The position numbers were made by a program, and so were the translations under genes. Shown here piece after piece: positions 37,907 to 47,568 of a DNA stretch of 57,878 nucleotides; the stretch's first letter is position 1, and each line of letters opens with the position of its first letter. The notes under the pieces are model-generated. The model did no database searches, was not told the DNA's origin, and was given only the letters and a program-made list of their open reading frames with translations. The stretch is taken from assembly GCA_029551185.1 (NCBI GenBank), contig JAKPFY010000185.1, positions 1-57,878 of the forward strand. Direction: 5' to 3'. This DNA is from Bacillota bacterium (GTDB lineage Bacteria > Bacillota > SHA-98 > UBA4971).

Positions 37907-39085
37907 TTATCTTTCAACTATGACTGCGAGACCCATACCCCCTCCGATACATAAAGTGGCAAGACCAAGGCTTACATCACGCTTTATCATCTCGTGTAAC
38001 AGTGAAACGAGGATCCTTGCGCCGCTTGCCCCAATCGGATGCCCGAGTGCAATCGCGCCTCCGTTAACGTTAACTCTGTCCGGGTCCCAGCCAAGCTCCT
38101 GTCCTACTGCAAGGGATTGCACAGCAAATGCCTCGTTTGCCTCTATGAGATCGATATCATCAAGGCGCAGGTCTGCTCCGACCAGAGCTTGTCTCGTAGC
38201 AGGGACAGGTCCGATTCCCATCACTGACGGATCTACGCCTGAAGACGCGTATGACCTAATGGTAGCCATAGGCTTTGCCCCAAGTTCGGCTGCCTTATCT
38301 TTTGAGGCTATGATAAGAGCAGCTGCCCCGTCATTTATGCCGGATGCGTTGCCTGCTGTAACAGTCCCGTCTTTTTTGAAAGCAGGCCTTAGCAAGGCCA
38401 GTTTCTCCTTGGTGGTGCCGGGTCTTACATGTTCATCCCGGCAAAACACTATTGGAGCGCCTTTTCTTTGAGGAATTTCCACATGGACAATTTCGTCCTC
38501 AAATCTTCCGTCCGCTATCGCCTTCTCGGCTTTTTGCTGGCTCCAAGCAGCGAATTCATCCTGCTCTTCCCTGCTGATGTTGTATATTTCTCCGAGGTTT
38601 TCAGCGGTAATCCCCATATGTGTATCACCGAAGATACACCATAGGCCGTCTTGAATCATAGTATCCACGAGTTCCCCATGACCCATGCGATACCCGTATC
38701 TTGCCTTATCAAGGATATACGGGGCCTGGTTCATATTTTCCATGCCACCTGCTACCACCACATCTGCATCACCGCATTTGATAGCTTGAGCCGCAAGTGT
38801 TACAGCTTTGAGACCGGAACCACATACTTTGTTTACAGTCATCGCAGGCACCTTCGTGCTTAACTTCGCTTTTATCGATGCCTGTCTGGCTGGGTTTTGG
38901 CCTTGACCTGCTTGAAGCACATTCCCCATAATTACCTCATCAACAGTGTCCGAATTTATCCCTGCCCTCCTTACCGCTTCCTTAATAACGACTGCGCCCA
39001 GATCGGAAGCAGGCACGCCCTGGAGCGCTCCCCCAAAAGTACCTATTGCTGTCCTTACTCCGCTCAAGATTACGACCTCGCGCAT
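37907..39085 (-). CDS. Acetyl-CoA C-acetyltransferase (thiolase)
   Basis: 392 residues, standard thiolase length. The acyl-enzyme cysteine is in [17 protein letters not shown] (about residue 88). The C-terminal motifs [20 protein letters not shown] (catalytic His) and [14 protein letters not shown] (second Cys) are intact. It condenses two acetyl-CoA to acetoacetyl-CoA, or runs in reverse. Start ATG at 39085, with GGGAGTGG upstream. No beta-oxidation or butyrate genes are adjacent, so the pathway is unclear. Confidence 0.95.
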   Translation of the reverse strand: MREVVILSGVRTAIGTFGGALQGVPASDLGAVVIKEAVRRAGINSDTVDEVIMGNVLQAGQGQNPARQASIKAKLSTKVPAMTVNKVCGSGLKAVTLAAQAIKCGDADVVVAGGMENMNQAPYILDKARYGYRMGHGELVDTMIQDGLWCIFGDTHMGITAENLGEIYNISREEQDEFAAWSQQKAEKAIADGRFEDEIVHVEIPQRKGAPIVFCRDEHVRPGTTKEKLALLRPAFKKDGTVTAGNASGINDGAAALIIASKDKAAELGAKPMATIRSYASSGVDPSVMGIGPVPATRQALVGADLRLDDIDLIEANEAFAVQSLAVGQELGWDPDRVNVNGGAIALGHPIGASGARILVSLLHEMIKRDVSLGLATLCIGGGMGLAVIVER

Positions 39086-39189
39086 CTTCAGCCACTCCCT
39101 ATCCGATTAATTGTGTAATAGGACAAACCCGGTAGGCGGGGTCCTCACTTGAGGATGAATATTCTCCTTAGTGTAGGCTATTCCTACTT

Positions 39190-39882
39190 TCAGGAAGAAA
39201 TTATCGAATTATTCTGTTTTATATAATCCCCATAGTCCACTGTTATTCTGACACTTCGTCCGAAAACAAGAAATCCGGCCTCAATCTCCATTATCATCCT
39301 TTTTGGAAACCAAGCGTCATAGGATTCGCTCCAAAAAACGACTGTAACATGTTGTCTCGGAGAAACCTCGGCCTTGGCACGCTCATTCTCGGAAAACTCG
39401 GTTTTAACCGGTATGCCTGTTTCTTGTTCCAACCAAGCAGTGCCTGTCAAGACCGTGTCTTCTCTCTGCCAGACATATTCGTACATAATGCATTGTTTGC
39501 CTTCTACGTTATTGGTCTCGCCTGTCGGATAAGCTGATATTGCCTTTTGGAACTCAGGTTCGAAAGGGCTTTTACCCACGATGTCAAGGGAGCTTGGATC
39601 AACATAGGAGCCGGCCGGAGCATCGCCATTCTCCGTTGACATGAAGTCAAGTAGGGCCTCTTCAGACTGTTCAACCTTGCCATGCTTATCTATGATCTCG
39701 ATTTTAAGAACACGAAACCCCGGGACCCATCCCTTATTCGCTTGGGCCACCTCAACAGCCTTTTGCCAGAAGGGATCTTCAATGCCTCCTCTTCCTCGGG
39801 CGCATGGGAATTTAGCACATGCGCTTGCTATCGACAATATCAAGAAACCGGCGCACAATTTGCGGCGATTTAAAAGAACCAA
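39190..39882 (-). CDS. Exported protein of unknown function (probable lipoprotein)
   Basis: 230 residues. An N-terminal export signal with a lipobox-like IASAC ends near residue 22 (KLCAGFLILSIASAC). The rest is a soluble domain with alternating strands and aromatic residues (EYVWQREDTVLTGTAWLEQETGIPVKTEF, WFPKRMIMEIEAGFLVFGRSVRITVDYGDY), suggestive of the LolA-like outer-membrane lipoprotein-carrier fold seen in some Gram-positive lipoproteins. That resemblance is weak. The start is the TTG at 39882 with GAGGGG 10 nt upstream. A near-consensus promoter covered by a perfect palindrome lies just before it. Confidence 0.7.
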   Translation of the reverse strand: MVLLNRRKLCAGFLILSIASACAKFPCARGRGGIEDPFWQKAVEVAQANKGWVPGFRVLKIEIIDKHGKVEQSEEALLDFMSTENGDAPAGSYVDPSSLDIVGKSPFEPEFQKAISAYPTGETNNVEGKQCIMYEYVWQREDTVLTGTAWLEQETGIPVKTEFSENERAKAEVSPRQHVTVVFWSESYDAWFPKRMIMEIEAGFLVFGRSVRITVDYGDYIKQNNSIISS

Positions 39883-39903
39883 TTGAGAACAGCCCCTCTT
39901 TGT

Positions 39904-39940
39904 TATGGTAATATATGTATATTATACATATATTACCATA
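39904..39940. promoter_or_regulatory. 37-bp perfect palindrome, probable operator
   Basis: Two 18-bp arms, TATGGTAATATATGTATA and its exact reverse complement, with one central base. It covers the -10 and spacer of the promoter of the exported-protein gene, starting 22 nt before that gene's start codon and 87 nt after the nrdJ stop. It is strongly A/T-rich against its surroundings. The symmetry suits a dimeric repressor (GntR-, PadR- or TetR-like). Confidence 0.6.
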
Positions 39941-39949
39941 TTGCATCAA
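39921..39949 (-). promoter_or_regulatory. Promoter of the exported-protein gene
   Basis: Minus-strand TTGATG (39949-39944), exactly 17 nt of spacer and a perfect TATAAT (39926-39921) lying at the centre of the palindrome. The predicted start is near 39914, inside the right arm, so a bound protein should occlude the polymerase. Confidence 0.7.
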
Positions 39950-40026
39950 CGTCCTTTACACCTTTATTGCCAAAAGCGTTGTCTTTGATCCCAAAGAGAA
40001 GCAATGTAGAAACCTTGCGAACCAAA

Positions 40027-42519
40027 TTAGCACTCAGTGTACCCACAGGCTACACACTTGAGGCAGCCTTCAACGTGAATTAGGTTCCACGTGCCACATG
40101 ACGGACATAAACTGAATAACTTTGCCGAGACGCTGTCCTCTTCAAAGAGGCTTGTACCCTCCTCAGCGCATCCGGCATCCTCCTCGCCGAAGCGCTCACT
40201 GAGGTACCCGGCGAGGAATTGGCCGATAGCGTCAGGAACCGACCTGACTCTGCCGGGCCCAAACCCAATACTCCTCGACCCGCCGATCCCGGTGAGCTGG
40301 TTTGCTATCTCCTGGGGATCGACGCCTGATCGCAGCGAGATGGATATCAGTCTTGCTATAGCTTCCGTAAACGCGCTTACATCACTGCCTGCCTTGCCGA
40401 TCTGGGCAAATAGCTCTATAGGATGGCGGTCAATCGTGTTTAAGGTGATGAAGAGCTTGCCCAGGGGAGTAGCTCTGACATCAGTAAACCCTTCCAGCCT
40501 TGACGGTCTATTTATAGGACGAATCTTGCCCCATACACCGTTTATGCGATAATGCATGTTTGCTGCCGGTTGAGGGCAAGCACTGTCCGGAGCAGCCTCA
40601 CTCTTTCCAAAATCAGGTTCTGTGCCTACAGTCAATACTTGTTCCTTGCGACTGCCGTCCCGGTAAACAGTGACCCCCTTGCAACCCAGATCATACGCAA
40701 GCCTAAATACCCTCTCCACATCGTCTGATGTCGCTTCATTCGGGAAATTTACAGTCTTTGACACTGCGTTATCAGTGTACTTCTGAAATGCAGCTTGCAT
40801 CCGGATATGCCATTCGGGTTCTATTTCATGGGCTGTGACGAATATCCTCTTCACTTCCTCCGGCACGCCCTCTACATCCGTCAAAGCGCCTCGTCTCGCA
40901 ACTTCATCCATGAGGTCATCTGAATAAAATCCCAGTTTCTTTCCATAGGCGCGAAATGCCGGGTTGACTTCACGAAGCTCAGTTCCATCCAGAACATGCC
41001 TGGTGAAAGCAAGGCTGAAGAGAGGCTCTATTCCAGAAGATGCGCCTGCTATTATGCTTATAGTCCCTGTAGGAGCAATCGTTGTTGTGGTGGCGTTCCT
41101 GACCCTCAGGCCTTCTGCCTCGCGTCTGCTCCCCTTCCAGTTGGGAAAGACTCCCCTTGTCTTGGCCAGTTCCAAGGACGCTGCCCTACTTTCTGCCTGG
41201 ATGAACCCTATTAAGTCCTCGGCAAGATCCACAGCGTCTTCTGAGTCGTATAAAATGCCAAGCTGAATGAGAAGATCCGCCCATCCCATTAGCCCGAGAC
41301 CTACCTTGCGATTTCCCTTATGCATAGCCTCGATTTCAGGCAATGGATATCTGCCGGCATCAATCATGTTATCCATAAAGTGGACAGCTACGTGGATTGA
41401 CTCTCTCAGACCTTCCCAGTCAACCCTGGGTGAACCGTTCACTTCTCGGACAAACTTTGCCACGTTCAGAGAACCTAAATTACATGCTTCATAAGGCAAC
41501 AGCATCTGTTCGCCGCAAGGGTTTGTGGCTTCGTATGTACCTACGTTAGGAGTTGGGTTAAATTCATTAAGCCGGTCAATAAAAACGATGCCCGGCTCTC
41601 CGGTTCTCCAAGCAGACTCCACTATGAGATCAAAAACATCCCTGGCCCGAAGTTTCCCCACAACTTCTTTGCTGCGGGGGTTTACGAGCTCATATTCACC
41701 GTCTTCTTCCAAGGCATCCATGAATTTCTCGGTTATGGCTACAGAAATATTGAAATTCGTCAATTGAGTTGTATCATTCTTTAAGGTAATAAACTCAAGA
41801 ATATCCGGGTGATCCACGCGCAGCATCCCCATATTTGCGCCGCGTCTGACTCCACCCTGTTTTATCGCTTCTGTAGCTGCGTTGAAGACTTTCATGAAGG
41901 ATATCGGACCTGACGCGACACCGCCTGTAGTCTTTACCACATCATTCTTCGGACGCAACCGACTAAATGAAAAGCCTGTTCCTCCGCCGGATTTATGAAT
42001 CAGCGCCGCATTCTTCAATGTCTCAAAAATACTTACCATGGAATCTTCAATAGGTAAGACAAAACAGGCGCAAAGCTGTTGAAGCTCTCTTCCGGCATTA
42101 CTTAGGGCAGGCGAATTCGGAAGGAACTTGCCCTCTGCCATAAGCATATAAAACCTTACAGCTGTTCGGGCAAGTTGCGGCATGTTTTCGCGCACCCTCG
42201 TCTCTATATCTTCCCACTTTCCTTCTATGAGGCCTCTGGACTCTAAATCAGAAAACCCGTTCTTCAGTGCAGCCCAGTCCCACCGGGAAAATTCCGGCAC
42301 AGGCAGGGAAGCCACTTCCTCGGAAGCGGATGACTCAGTCTCATGCAAGGGATCATATAGCACGTCCATTAACGCAATATTCTTAGCAACTCTCCAAAAC
42401 ATCTCTCGAGGAGTCTCTATGACTTTTCCTGATTCATCCTTGCTTAAGTAACGACTCTCGAGCACAGTCAAAGCATTATACGATAATTCGGGTTCCGGCA
42501 ATGATAAACCTGACTTCAC
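40027..42519 (-). CDS. nrdJ: Adenosylcobalamin-dependent ribonucleoside reductase (class II)
   Basis: 830 residues. The class II pattern is clear: NSPALSNAGRELQQLCACFVLP, VKTTGGVASGPISFMKVFNAATE, the active-site ATNPCGEQMLLPYEACNLGSLN and GVTVYRDGSRKEQVL. The tail has a zinc-ribbon-like CPSCGTWNLIHVEGCLKCVACGYTEC, usual for the vitamin-B12-dependent group. It makes deoxyribonucleotides independently of oxygen. GTG start at 42519 with GGAGGAATCCTT upstream. It lies 15 nt after the A2M-VanW gene, so it probably shares its transcript. Confidence 0.96.
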   Translation of the reverse strand: MKSGLSLPEPELSYNALTVLESRYLSKDESGKVIETPREMFWRVAKNIALMDVLYDPLHETESSASEEVASLPVPEFSRWDWAALKNGFSDLESRGLIEGKWEDIETRVRENMPQLARTAVRFYMLMAEGKFLPNSPALSNAGRELQQLCACFVLPIEDSMVSIFETLKNAALIHKSGGGTGFSFSRLRPKNDVVKTTGGVASGPISFMKVFNAATEAIKQGGVRRGANMGMLRVDHPDILEFITLKNDTTQLTNFNISVAITEKFMDALEEDGEYELVNPRSKEVVGKLRARDVFDLIVESAWRTGEPGIVFIDRLNEFNPTPNVGTYEATNPCGEQMLLPYEACNLGSLNVAKFVREVNGSPRVDWEGLRESIHVAVHFMDNMIDAGRYPLPEIEAMHKGNRKVGLGLMGWADLLIQLGILYDSEDAVDLAEDLIGFIQAESRAASLELAKTRGVFPNWKGSRREAEGLRVRNATTTTIAPTGTISIIAGASSGIEPLFSLAFTRHVLDGTELREVNPAFRAYGKKLGFYSDDLMDEVARRGALTDVEGVPEEVKRIFVTAHEIEPEWHIRMQAAFQKYTDNAVSKTVNFPNEATSDDVERVFRLAYDLGCKGVTVYRDGSRKEQVLTVGTEPDFGKSEAAPDSACPQPAANMHYRINGVWGKIRPINRPSRLEGFTDVRATPLGKLFITLNTIDRHPIELFAQIGKAGSDVSAFTEAIARLISISLRSGVDPQEIANQLTGIGGSRSIGFGPGRVRSVPDAIGQFLAGYLSERFGEEDAGCAEEGTSLFEEDSVSAKLFSLCPSCGTWNLIHVEGCLKCVACGYTEC

Positions 42520-42534
42520 AAGGATTCCTCCCGC

Positions 42535-45500
42535 CTAAATGTCGTATGCCACTGCATGAATAGGCTTGTAATAGTCTTCTGATATGAGTTCACGACTGAC
42601 TGTACCGTCAATATCAATACTCCGCCACACCGCGACCCGGACCCCGTTTTTCCCGCCGGAAACCTTGGCATCACTGGCTCCCGCCCCTATTAGACGAGGT
42701 CTCTCCACATCTAAGACCTCAGTCGCTACTTGTACATTTCTTGGGGTGGGAAGACCTGCCTTTATCTCCACAATGAGCCTTGCGCCTTCCATACAGGCAC
42801 CTATAGTGACAGGCACGTCCAGTTGATTCTTGAACCGCAAGTCAAGCCCGGCTTCGTCGCTGACTGTAGCATCTAATCCGGGAGGCACGTAATCCACAGG
42901 CTGTGAATGAGGGTGACGTTCAATAATCTCCAAGCCGGCCCTGAGGACGGCATTGTATAATGTCGTCGATACCTGGCAGATTCCCCCTGCCACCCCAGGC
43001 ACGCTCTTGCCTCCTCGGATTACCCGAGCGTCTTTGTAACCTTCGGACTTTAGTCTCGGTCCCAACACCTTGTCAAAGGAAAACACTTCCCCGGGTTGAA
43101 GCTGAAATCCGTCAATCATTGACGCAGCAAGCGCAATATTATGATTCCGGTTCAGTTCAGGGTCTTTGACCGTAGTCGAAAAACCTGCTATGGTCGGCAA
43201 TTGACACACTATCTCATAACTCTCTGAGCTGCCATAGATGTCAGGCGCGTACATTCCCCATACCCTGGTAGGCATTACCTTGTATTCGCCTGGGCGTTCA
43301 GCTCTGATAGAATACACTATCTCATTTTCGCCTTCCTTGAGGTAAGAGCTGAAGATTGCCAATTTTTCATCACGGATTTCTTTACGCCCATACCAGAAGT
43401 CCCAGCTGTAACTGTCGCACGGCGTATCGACTACTTCAAATCCTGATGGAAGCGGATCTTCAACCATAATATACGTGCGAGGCCTATCCGTATTTATGGT
43501 AATCCTGACTGTTATTTCATCCCCTTGATTTACAGGGCCTGTAATAGGTTCATAAGTATCGCTTCCCTTGACTTTGCGATAGTATCCGCGCCTTACGCAA
43601 ATGCCGTTTTCCTCAGGGGCCAGGGATTGAGAGGGAGTGTAGTGCTTGCATGCGACAGAATAATAAAGTCTTCCCTTGCCCGACTTCTGAATGACAAGTT
43701 CATTCTTGCCTGGAATCAGCTGTTTGGGATCGATCTCTATTATCGTTTCCTTGTCCCACACGTGTTTCCCGGTAAACCTCGTCCTTTCAACACGTTTCCC
43801 GTTGAGCCGAGCGGTAGCGGTAATATTCGGCGAGATCTCATCGCGGAGTTTCATGTATTCAGTCAAAGCCATAATAGCGATTGCTGTGTCTTTAGTGGAA
43901 CTCCAGGCATTGCCAGAGCGCGTCTCTGATAACCATCTCACAACGCCAGGTGCTGAAGGATTGTCAGGATCTACAGCTAACATGGCCAAAAGCGCATACG
44001 CAGTAGTCTCTACACGATTGTCAGCGAAGTACCACTCGAAAGAAGAAGCCTCCCAGTAAGTCCTGGTATCATCACCACGCGAACGATTCAGAAGATCATC
44101 TAACACTATCTTAGCGTCTTTCTCTCTCTCCACATTCTTCAGGGTCAGGGCAAGAAAGGCTAAGGAGCAATTGGAAAGCTCATTACGCCTATCTATCATC
44201 TCATCGAGACGAGGTAGGACTTTCTCCCCCACCTCGGACATGACGAACAAATTATAGACGAGCTCATCAACATTTCGCGGATTATTAAGGAACCTGCCAA
44301 GGGCTTTCTTACCCCGCATAAGCACCCCGTTATCCACCCGGAAACCGGCGTTCTTGGCGAGATTAAGACCATATACTGCGTACGCTGTCATCCTTGCGTT
44401 CGGCTCGTCGTACTCCCACCAACCCCAGCCGTCTTCATAATGCTGGTATCTGTATATTCTGGCAAGACCTGCTTCCACCATTTTCGGAAGGTCTTTCGAG
44501 ACTTCCGGCATTTCAATGCCAAGCTCATTCAGGGTCTTAGATACGATAATATTAGGAAGAAATGAGTTCATGGTCTGCTCTAAACATCCGTAAGGATAAG
44601 ACGTAAGGTATTCAAGCGCCCCCAGGGCAGTAGCAGCCACAGACGGAGCGAGTCTTACTTCCACGCTCACCGTGTTATCCAGCACGTCTTCGGGGATATC
44701 GAATTCTATCTTCGCCTCTCCGTCTTGAATTGGATCATCTCCTACCTCACCGCCTTGAAATACCTGAGTCTGTTTGCCAAAAGGCAGCACAGGCACGTTG
44801 ATTTCCAGAGCGTCCCTCATCCTTCCTGCATTTATAGACGCTGTAAACTTGGCGACACCCACCTTATCACATGTGATCTTCCAGTCTAAGGTAGCCTTGT
44901 CGCCAGGTGCCAGACTGACACTGCGCTCATCCCCATCAGTCACTTTCACCCCGTCAGCTTTAAGATTAACCTTCGCGTCTATCTCCTTCGCCGTATAGTT
45001 GTGAACTATGGTGGACACGTAAGTCGTATCACCAAAAGTAAAGAATCTCGGTGCAGCCAACCTGACAATGAGATCCTTCGTGGTTATCACGTCATAAGTC
45101 GCAGATCCTACTTGAGTCGCTAAGGTATGCGCCTTCACAGTCGCTCTCCATGTAGTTAACGAATCAGGCATAGTGAAAGTCACTTTCGCCGTGCCTTTCC
45201 TATCAGTCAGGACTGTAGGCGCCCAAAAGGCTGTATCAGGAAAATCCTTACGGACATCCGAAGCATCCGCCTCCTTGTCTGCGCCACCATAGTACCACCG
45301 TGGGAAAGAGTAGTTTGTGATCGTTCTGTTCCAGATTGATCCGTAGAATGCCTTTCTGATATCAGGCATAAGCTCTCTTTGGATAGCATATATGGATGCA
45401 TCCACAACACCTAAGGAGACTTCCGCCTGTACAGGATTGCCTCCATGGTCACACGTCTTAATCGTATAAGACGCCTTCTCACCCGGGCCATATGTCTCTT

Positions 45501-47562
45501 TGTCAGGCATGATTGATACATCAAGGAAATTATCCTTCACTGAAACATACATGACCTTCTCCTGGCAATAGAGGCGCTTCCCACGGACCAATGTTACTGT
45601 AAAGAACGCGTTAGGACTGAGTTCTTCAGTTATTGGGATCTCAAACAGGCGTGTATGCCCGGCCAGTTCAACCACTTCATAAGAAATCAGATCCCGTCCT
45701 TCTATGGCAGCAATAGCCCAGACATGATCAAAAGTGGTATTCACAAGGACTTTCGCAACGTCCCCTATCTCATAGACGTCTTTATCAGTTATGATTTCAA
45801 TTTCCGTGCCACCGTAACTGGGCCATCTGCCTGCATCACTTGCTACCCAAACGTAAGCTTCTTCTGTTATTTGATTCCCCCGCGAGTCAGATCCTGAAAC
45901 TTCTACGACATAGGACCCTTCTTCTTTCGGAGTAAACTGACACTCTGCCTTACCGTCTGCCCCTGTAGCAAGCTTTCCGGCCTGTTCCTTCCATCCGGTG
46001 GACTTCTTCCCGTCCCACTTGACTTTCATAGCCTGCCATGTAAGATTCGTTGCGAAACACTTGCCGTCAAGGGTTTCCGCCTTCACGAGAATTCTTACCT
46101 GCTCTCCGGGAGATACCACGTACTCGGCAGGCTGAACCACTAAATCAAAAAGACCTCTGGCCAAGATCACTGAAGTCCTACCGCTGACTTCACGCAAGCT
46201 CTCATCAGTTACAGTAGCTTCCACGAACAATCTCTTGGATCTTTGAATTTTTTCCGTCTCGAGAGAAAACTCCATGACGCCGCTGTCTGAAGTTACACCT
46301 TCCCCTGAATCCACCAGGTCTCCATAGTAACCATAGTCTTCATCCATAACGGAAAAATAGCCTAAATCCTCTGTGGAATAGTAAGGACGGTAATACGGTT
46401 GGGCATAGACTGCATATCTTACTTTAGCATTGGGAACAGGCTTGCCGAAATAGTAAGCAGCTGCGATTTCACAAGATATGTCATCCCCTGCTACATACAC
46501 TTCCCTATCAGTAGAGACTGTGACTTCATACTCAGGCTTTCTATACTCAGCCACCTTGAACCAGCCGTAATGCGTGCTTCCTCTGACATTGGCAAGAACC
46601 CTGTAAGTACCCAGCGAAGGTTCATCCCCCAGAATAACCTCCCCTGTAAAAGAGCCGTATTCGTTGGTTTTGGTTTCTGTCTTATAGATGCACGCATCCT
46701 TTGCATCTCTAACCTCAACTGTGACTTTTTCATCATCCAGGACCTTAAAGGTTCCGCCGGTATCTTCACGGAGAATACCTTTCAGCGATACTTTTTGACC
46801 CGGCCTGTATATAGGCCTATCAGTGTATATATATACTTTGTACCTGGAGTCCTCCCAGTAGCTCCAAGAACTCACCTGGGCGAAACTCCGGCCTTTGCCG
46901 TCTTCCTCAGTGCCGACTACACAGATGCCTCCCTTTGGAATATTCTCCATATCAAGCAGGCATACCCCGTCATGGTTTGTGGCTCCCTTTCCAATGATTT
47001 CCCTGTTTTCGCCATATACGACAATGTCAACACCTTCTTCGGGAGCGTCTTCGCTGAAAGTATGGGCGTACACTAAAAGTTCGCTCTGGCCCTGTTTTGT
47101 CACAAGCCCCAGATCAGTTACAAGAAACCATTCGCTTGCTTCGCGCCCCTCACTGTCTTGGGCTTTGATTACATACCCTCCCCTGCCTTCAGATTGAACC
47201 CTGACATTTATGGAGAATTCTCCTCCCGCCTTTTTGGGGCGAGGGTATTCAGAAAACTTCCGCACCAGGCTCGCGTCTTGCGGCAGGTTTTCTGCGCAAG
47301 ACGATAATGAACCATGCTTTTCATAGTGCGTAGCAGGATCAAACTTCCACACTGTAAAGTCAATCCTGGTTGAGCCCATTCCTCTTACGCAAATTACAGG
47401 CGTCTCAGAAGTCTGAAGCACTCGATCTTCTGAATACATGTATAGGTAACCTTCAGCTCCCCTACTGTCTGCCGGAAATGATCGTAGAATAAAAATGAGT
47501 CCGATGAATAAAACGACAATAACGCCTGTCACAAGAAACTTTTGAGAAGACTTCGCAGTCAT
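42535..47562 (-). CDS. Alpha-2-macroglobulin with thioester site, fused to a C-terminal VanW domain
   Basis: 1675 residues. An N-terminal signal anchor (about 9-28) leads outside the cell. Then come macroglobulin-like domains (about 150-960, with TDRPIYRPGQKVSLKGILRE near 247-266 and TFTMPDSLTTWRATVKAHTL), the bait-containing middle, and a thioester domain with YPYGCLEQTMNS (Cys993 to Gln996) followed by an alpha-barrel pattern to about 1260. Residues about 1457-1602 are a VanW domain (FSTTVKDPELNRNHNIALAAS, FSFDKVLGP, GGICQVSTTLYNAVLRAGLEI). A VanW-type tail (GVRVAVWRSIDIDGTVSRELISEDYYKP) ends the protein. Bacterial A2M proteins trap invading proteases covalently and usually sit beside pbpC; I know of no VanW fusion. 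ATG start after GGGGTAAG. It is 6 nt after the AMMECR1 gene. Confidence 0.9.
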   Translation of the reverse strand: MTAKSSQKFLVTGVIVVLFIGLIFILRSFPADSRGAEGYLYMYSEDRVLQTSETPVICVRGMGSTRIDFTVWKFDPATHYEKHGSLSSCAENLPQDASLVRKFSEYPRPKKAGGEFSINVRVQSEGRGGYVIKAQDSEGREASEWFLVTDLGLVTKQGQSELLVYAHTFSEDAPEEGVDIVVYGENREIIGKGATNHDGVCLLDMENIPKGGICVVGTEEDGKGRSFAQVSSWSYWEDSRYKVYIYTDRPIYRPGQKVSLKGILREDTGGTFKVLDDEKVTVEVRDAKDACIYKTETKTNEYGSFTGEVILGDEPSLGTYRVLANVRGSTHYGWFKVAEYRKPEYEVTVSTDREVYVAGDDISCEIAAAYYFGKPVPNAKVRYAVYAQPYYRPYYSTEDLGYFSVMDEDYGYYGDLVDSGEGVTSDSGVMEFSLETEKIQRSKRLFVEATVTDESLREVSGRTSVILARGLFDLVVQPAEYVVSPGEQVRILVKAETLDGKCFATNLTWQAMKVKWDGKKSTGWKEQAGKLATGADGKAECQFTPKEEGSYVVEVSGSDSRGNQITEEAYVWVASDAGRWPSYGGTEIEIITDKDVYEIGDVAKVLVNTTFDHVWAIAAIEGRDLISYEVVELAGHTRLFEIPITEELSPNAFFTVTLVRGKRLYCQEKVMYVSVKDNFLDVSIMPDKETYGPGEKASYTIKTCDHGGNPVQAEVSLGVVDASIYAIQRELMPDIRKAFYGSIWNRTITNYSFPRWYYGGADKEADASDVRKDFPDTAFWAPTVLTDRKGTAKVTFTMPDSLTTWRATVKAHTLATQVGSATYDVITTKDLIVRLAAPRFFTFGDTTYVSTIVHNYTAKEIDAKVNLKADGVKVTDGDERSVSLAPGDKATLDWKITCDKVGVAKFTASINAGRMRDALEINVPVLPFGKQTQVFQGGEVGDDPIQDGEAKIEFDIPEDVLDNTVSVEVRLAPSVAATALGALEYLTSYPYGCLEQTMNSFLPNIIVSKTLNELGIEMPEVSKDLPKMVEAGLARIYRYQHYEDGWGWWEYDEPNARMTAYAVYGLNLAKNAGFRVDNGVLMRGKKALGRFLNNPRNVDELVYNLFVMSEVGEKVLPRLDEMIDRRNELSNCSLAFLALTLKNVEREKDAKIVLDDLLNRSRGDDTRTYWEASSFEWYFADNRVETTAYALLAMLAVDPDNPSAPGVVRWLSETRSGNAWSSTKDTAIAIMALTEYMKLRDEISPNITATARLNGKRVERTRFTGKHVWDKETIIEIDPKQLIPGKNELVIQKSGKGRLYYSVACKHYTPSQSLAPEENGICVRRGYYRKVKGSDTYEPITGPVNQGDEITVRITINTDRPRTYIMVEDPLPSGFEVVDTPCDSYSWDFWYGRKEIRDEKLAIFSSYLKEGENEIVYSIRAERPGEYKVMPTRVWGMYAPDIYGSSESYEIVCQLPTIAGFSTTVKDPELNRNHNIALAASMIDGFQLQPGEVFSFDKVLGPRLKSEGYKDARVIRGGKSVPGVAGGICQVSTTLYNAVLRAGLEIIERHPHSQPVDYVPPGLDATVSDEAGLDLRFKNQLDVPVTIGACMEGARLIVEIKAGLPTPRNVQVATEVLDVERPRLIGAGASDAKVSGGKNGVRVAVWRSIDIDGTVSRELISEDYYKPIHAVAYDI

Positions 47563-47568
47563 TTAAAC

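Noticed and set aside
39904-39940. Palindrome as an NrdR box for nrdJ
   Set aside because: It lies downstream of nrdJ, not upstream, is a single long palindrome rather than two 16-bp boxes, and does not match the NrdR consensus.
46399-47076. 225-codon plus-strand open frame inside the A2M gene
   Set aside because: Antisense shadow of a strongly supported minus-strand gene; low-complexity, no ribosome-binding site and no recognisable domain.
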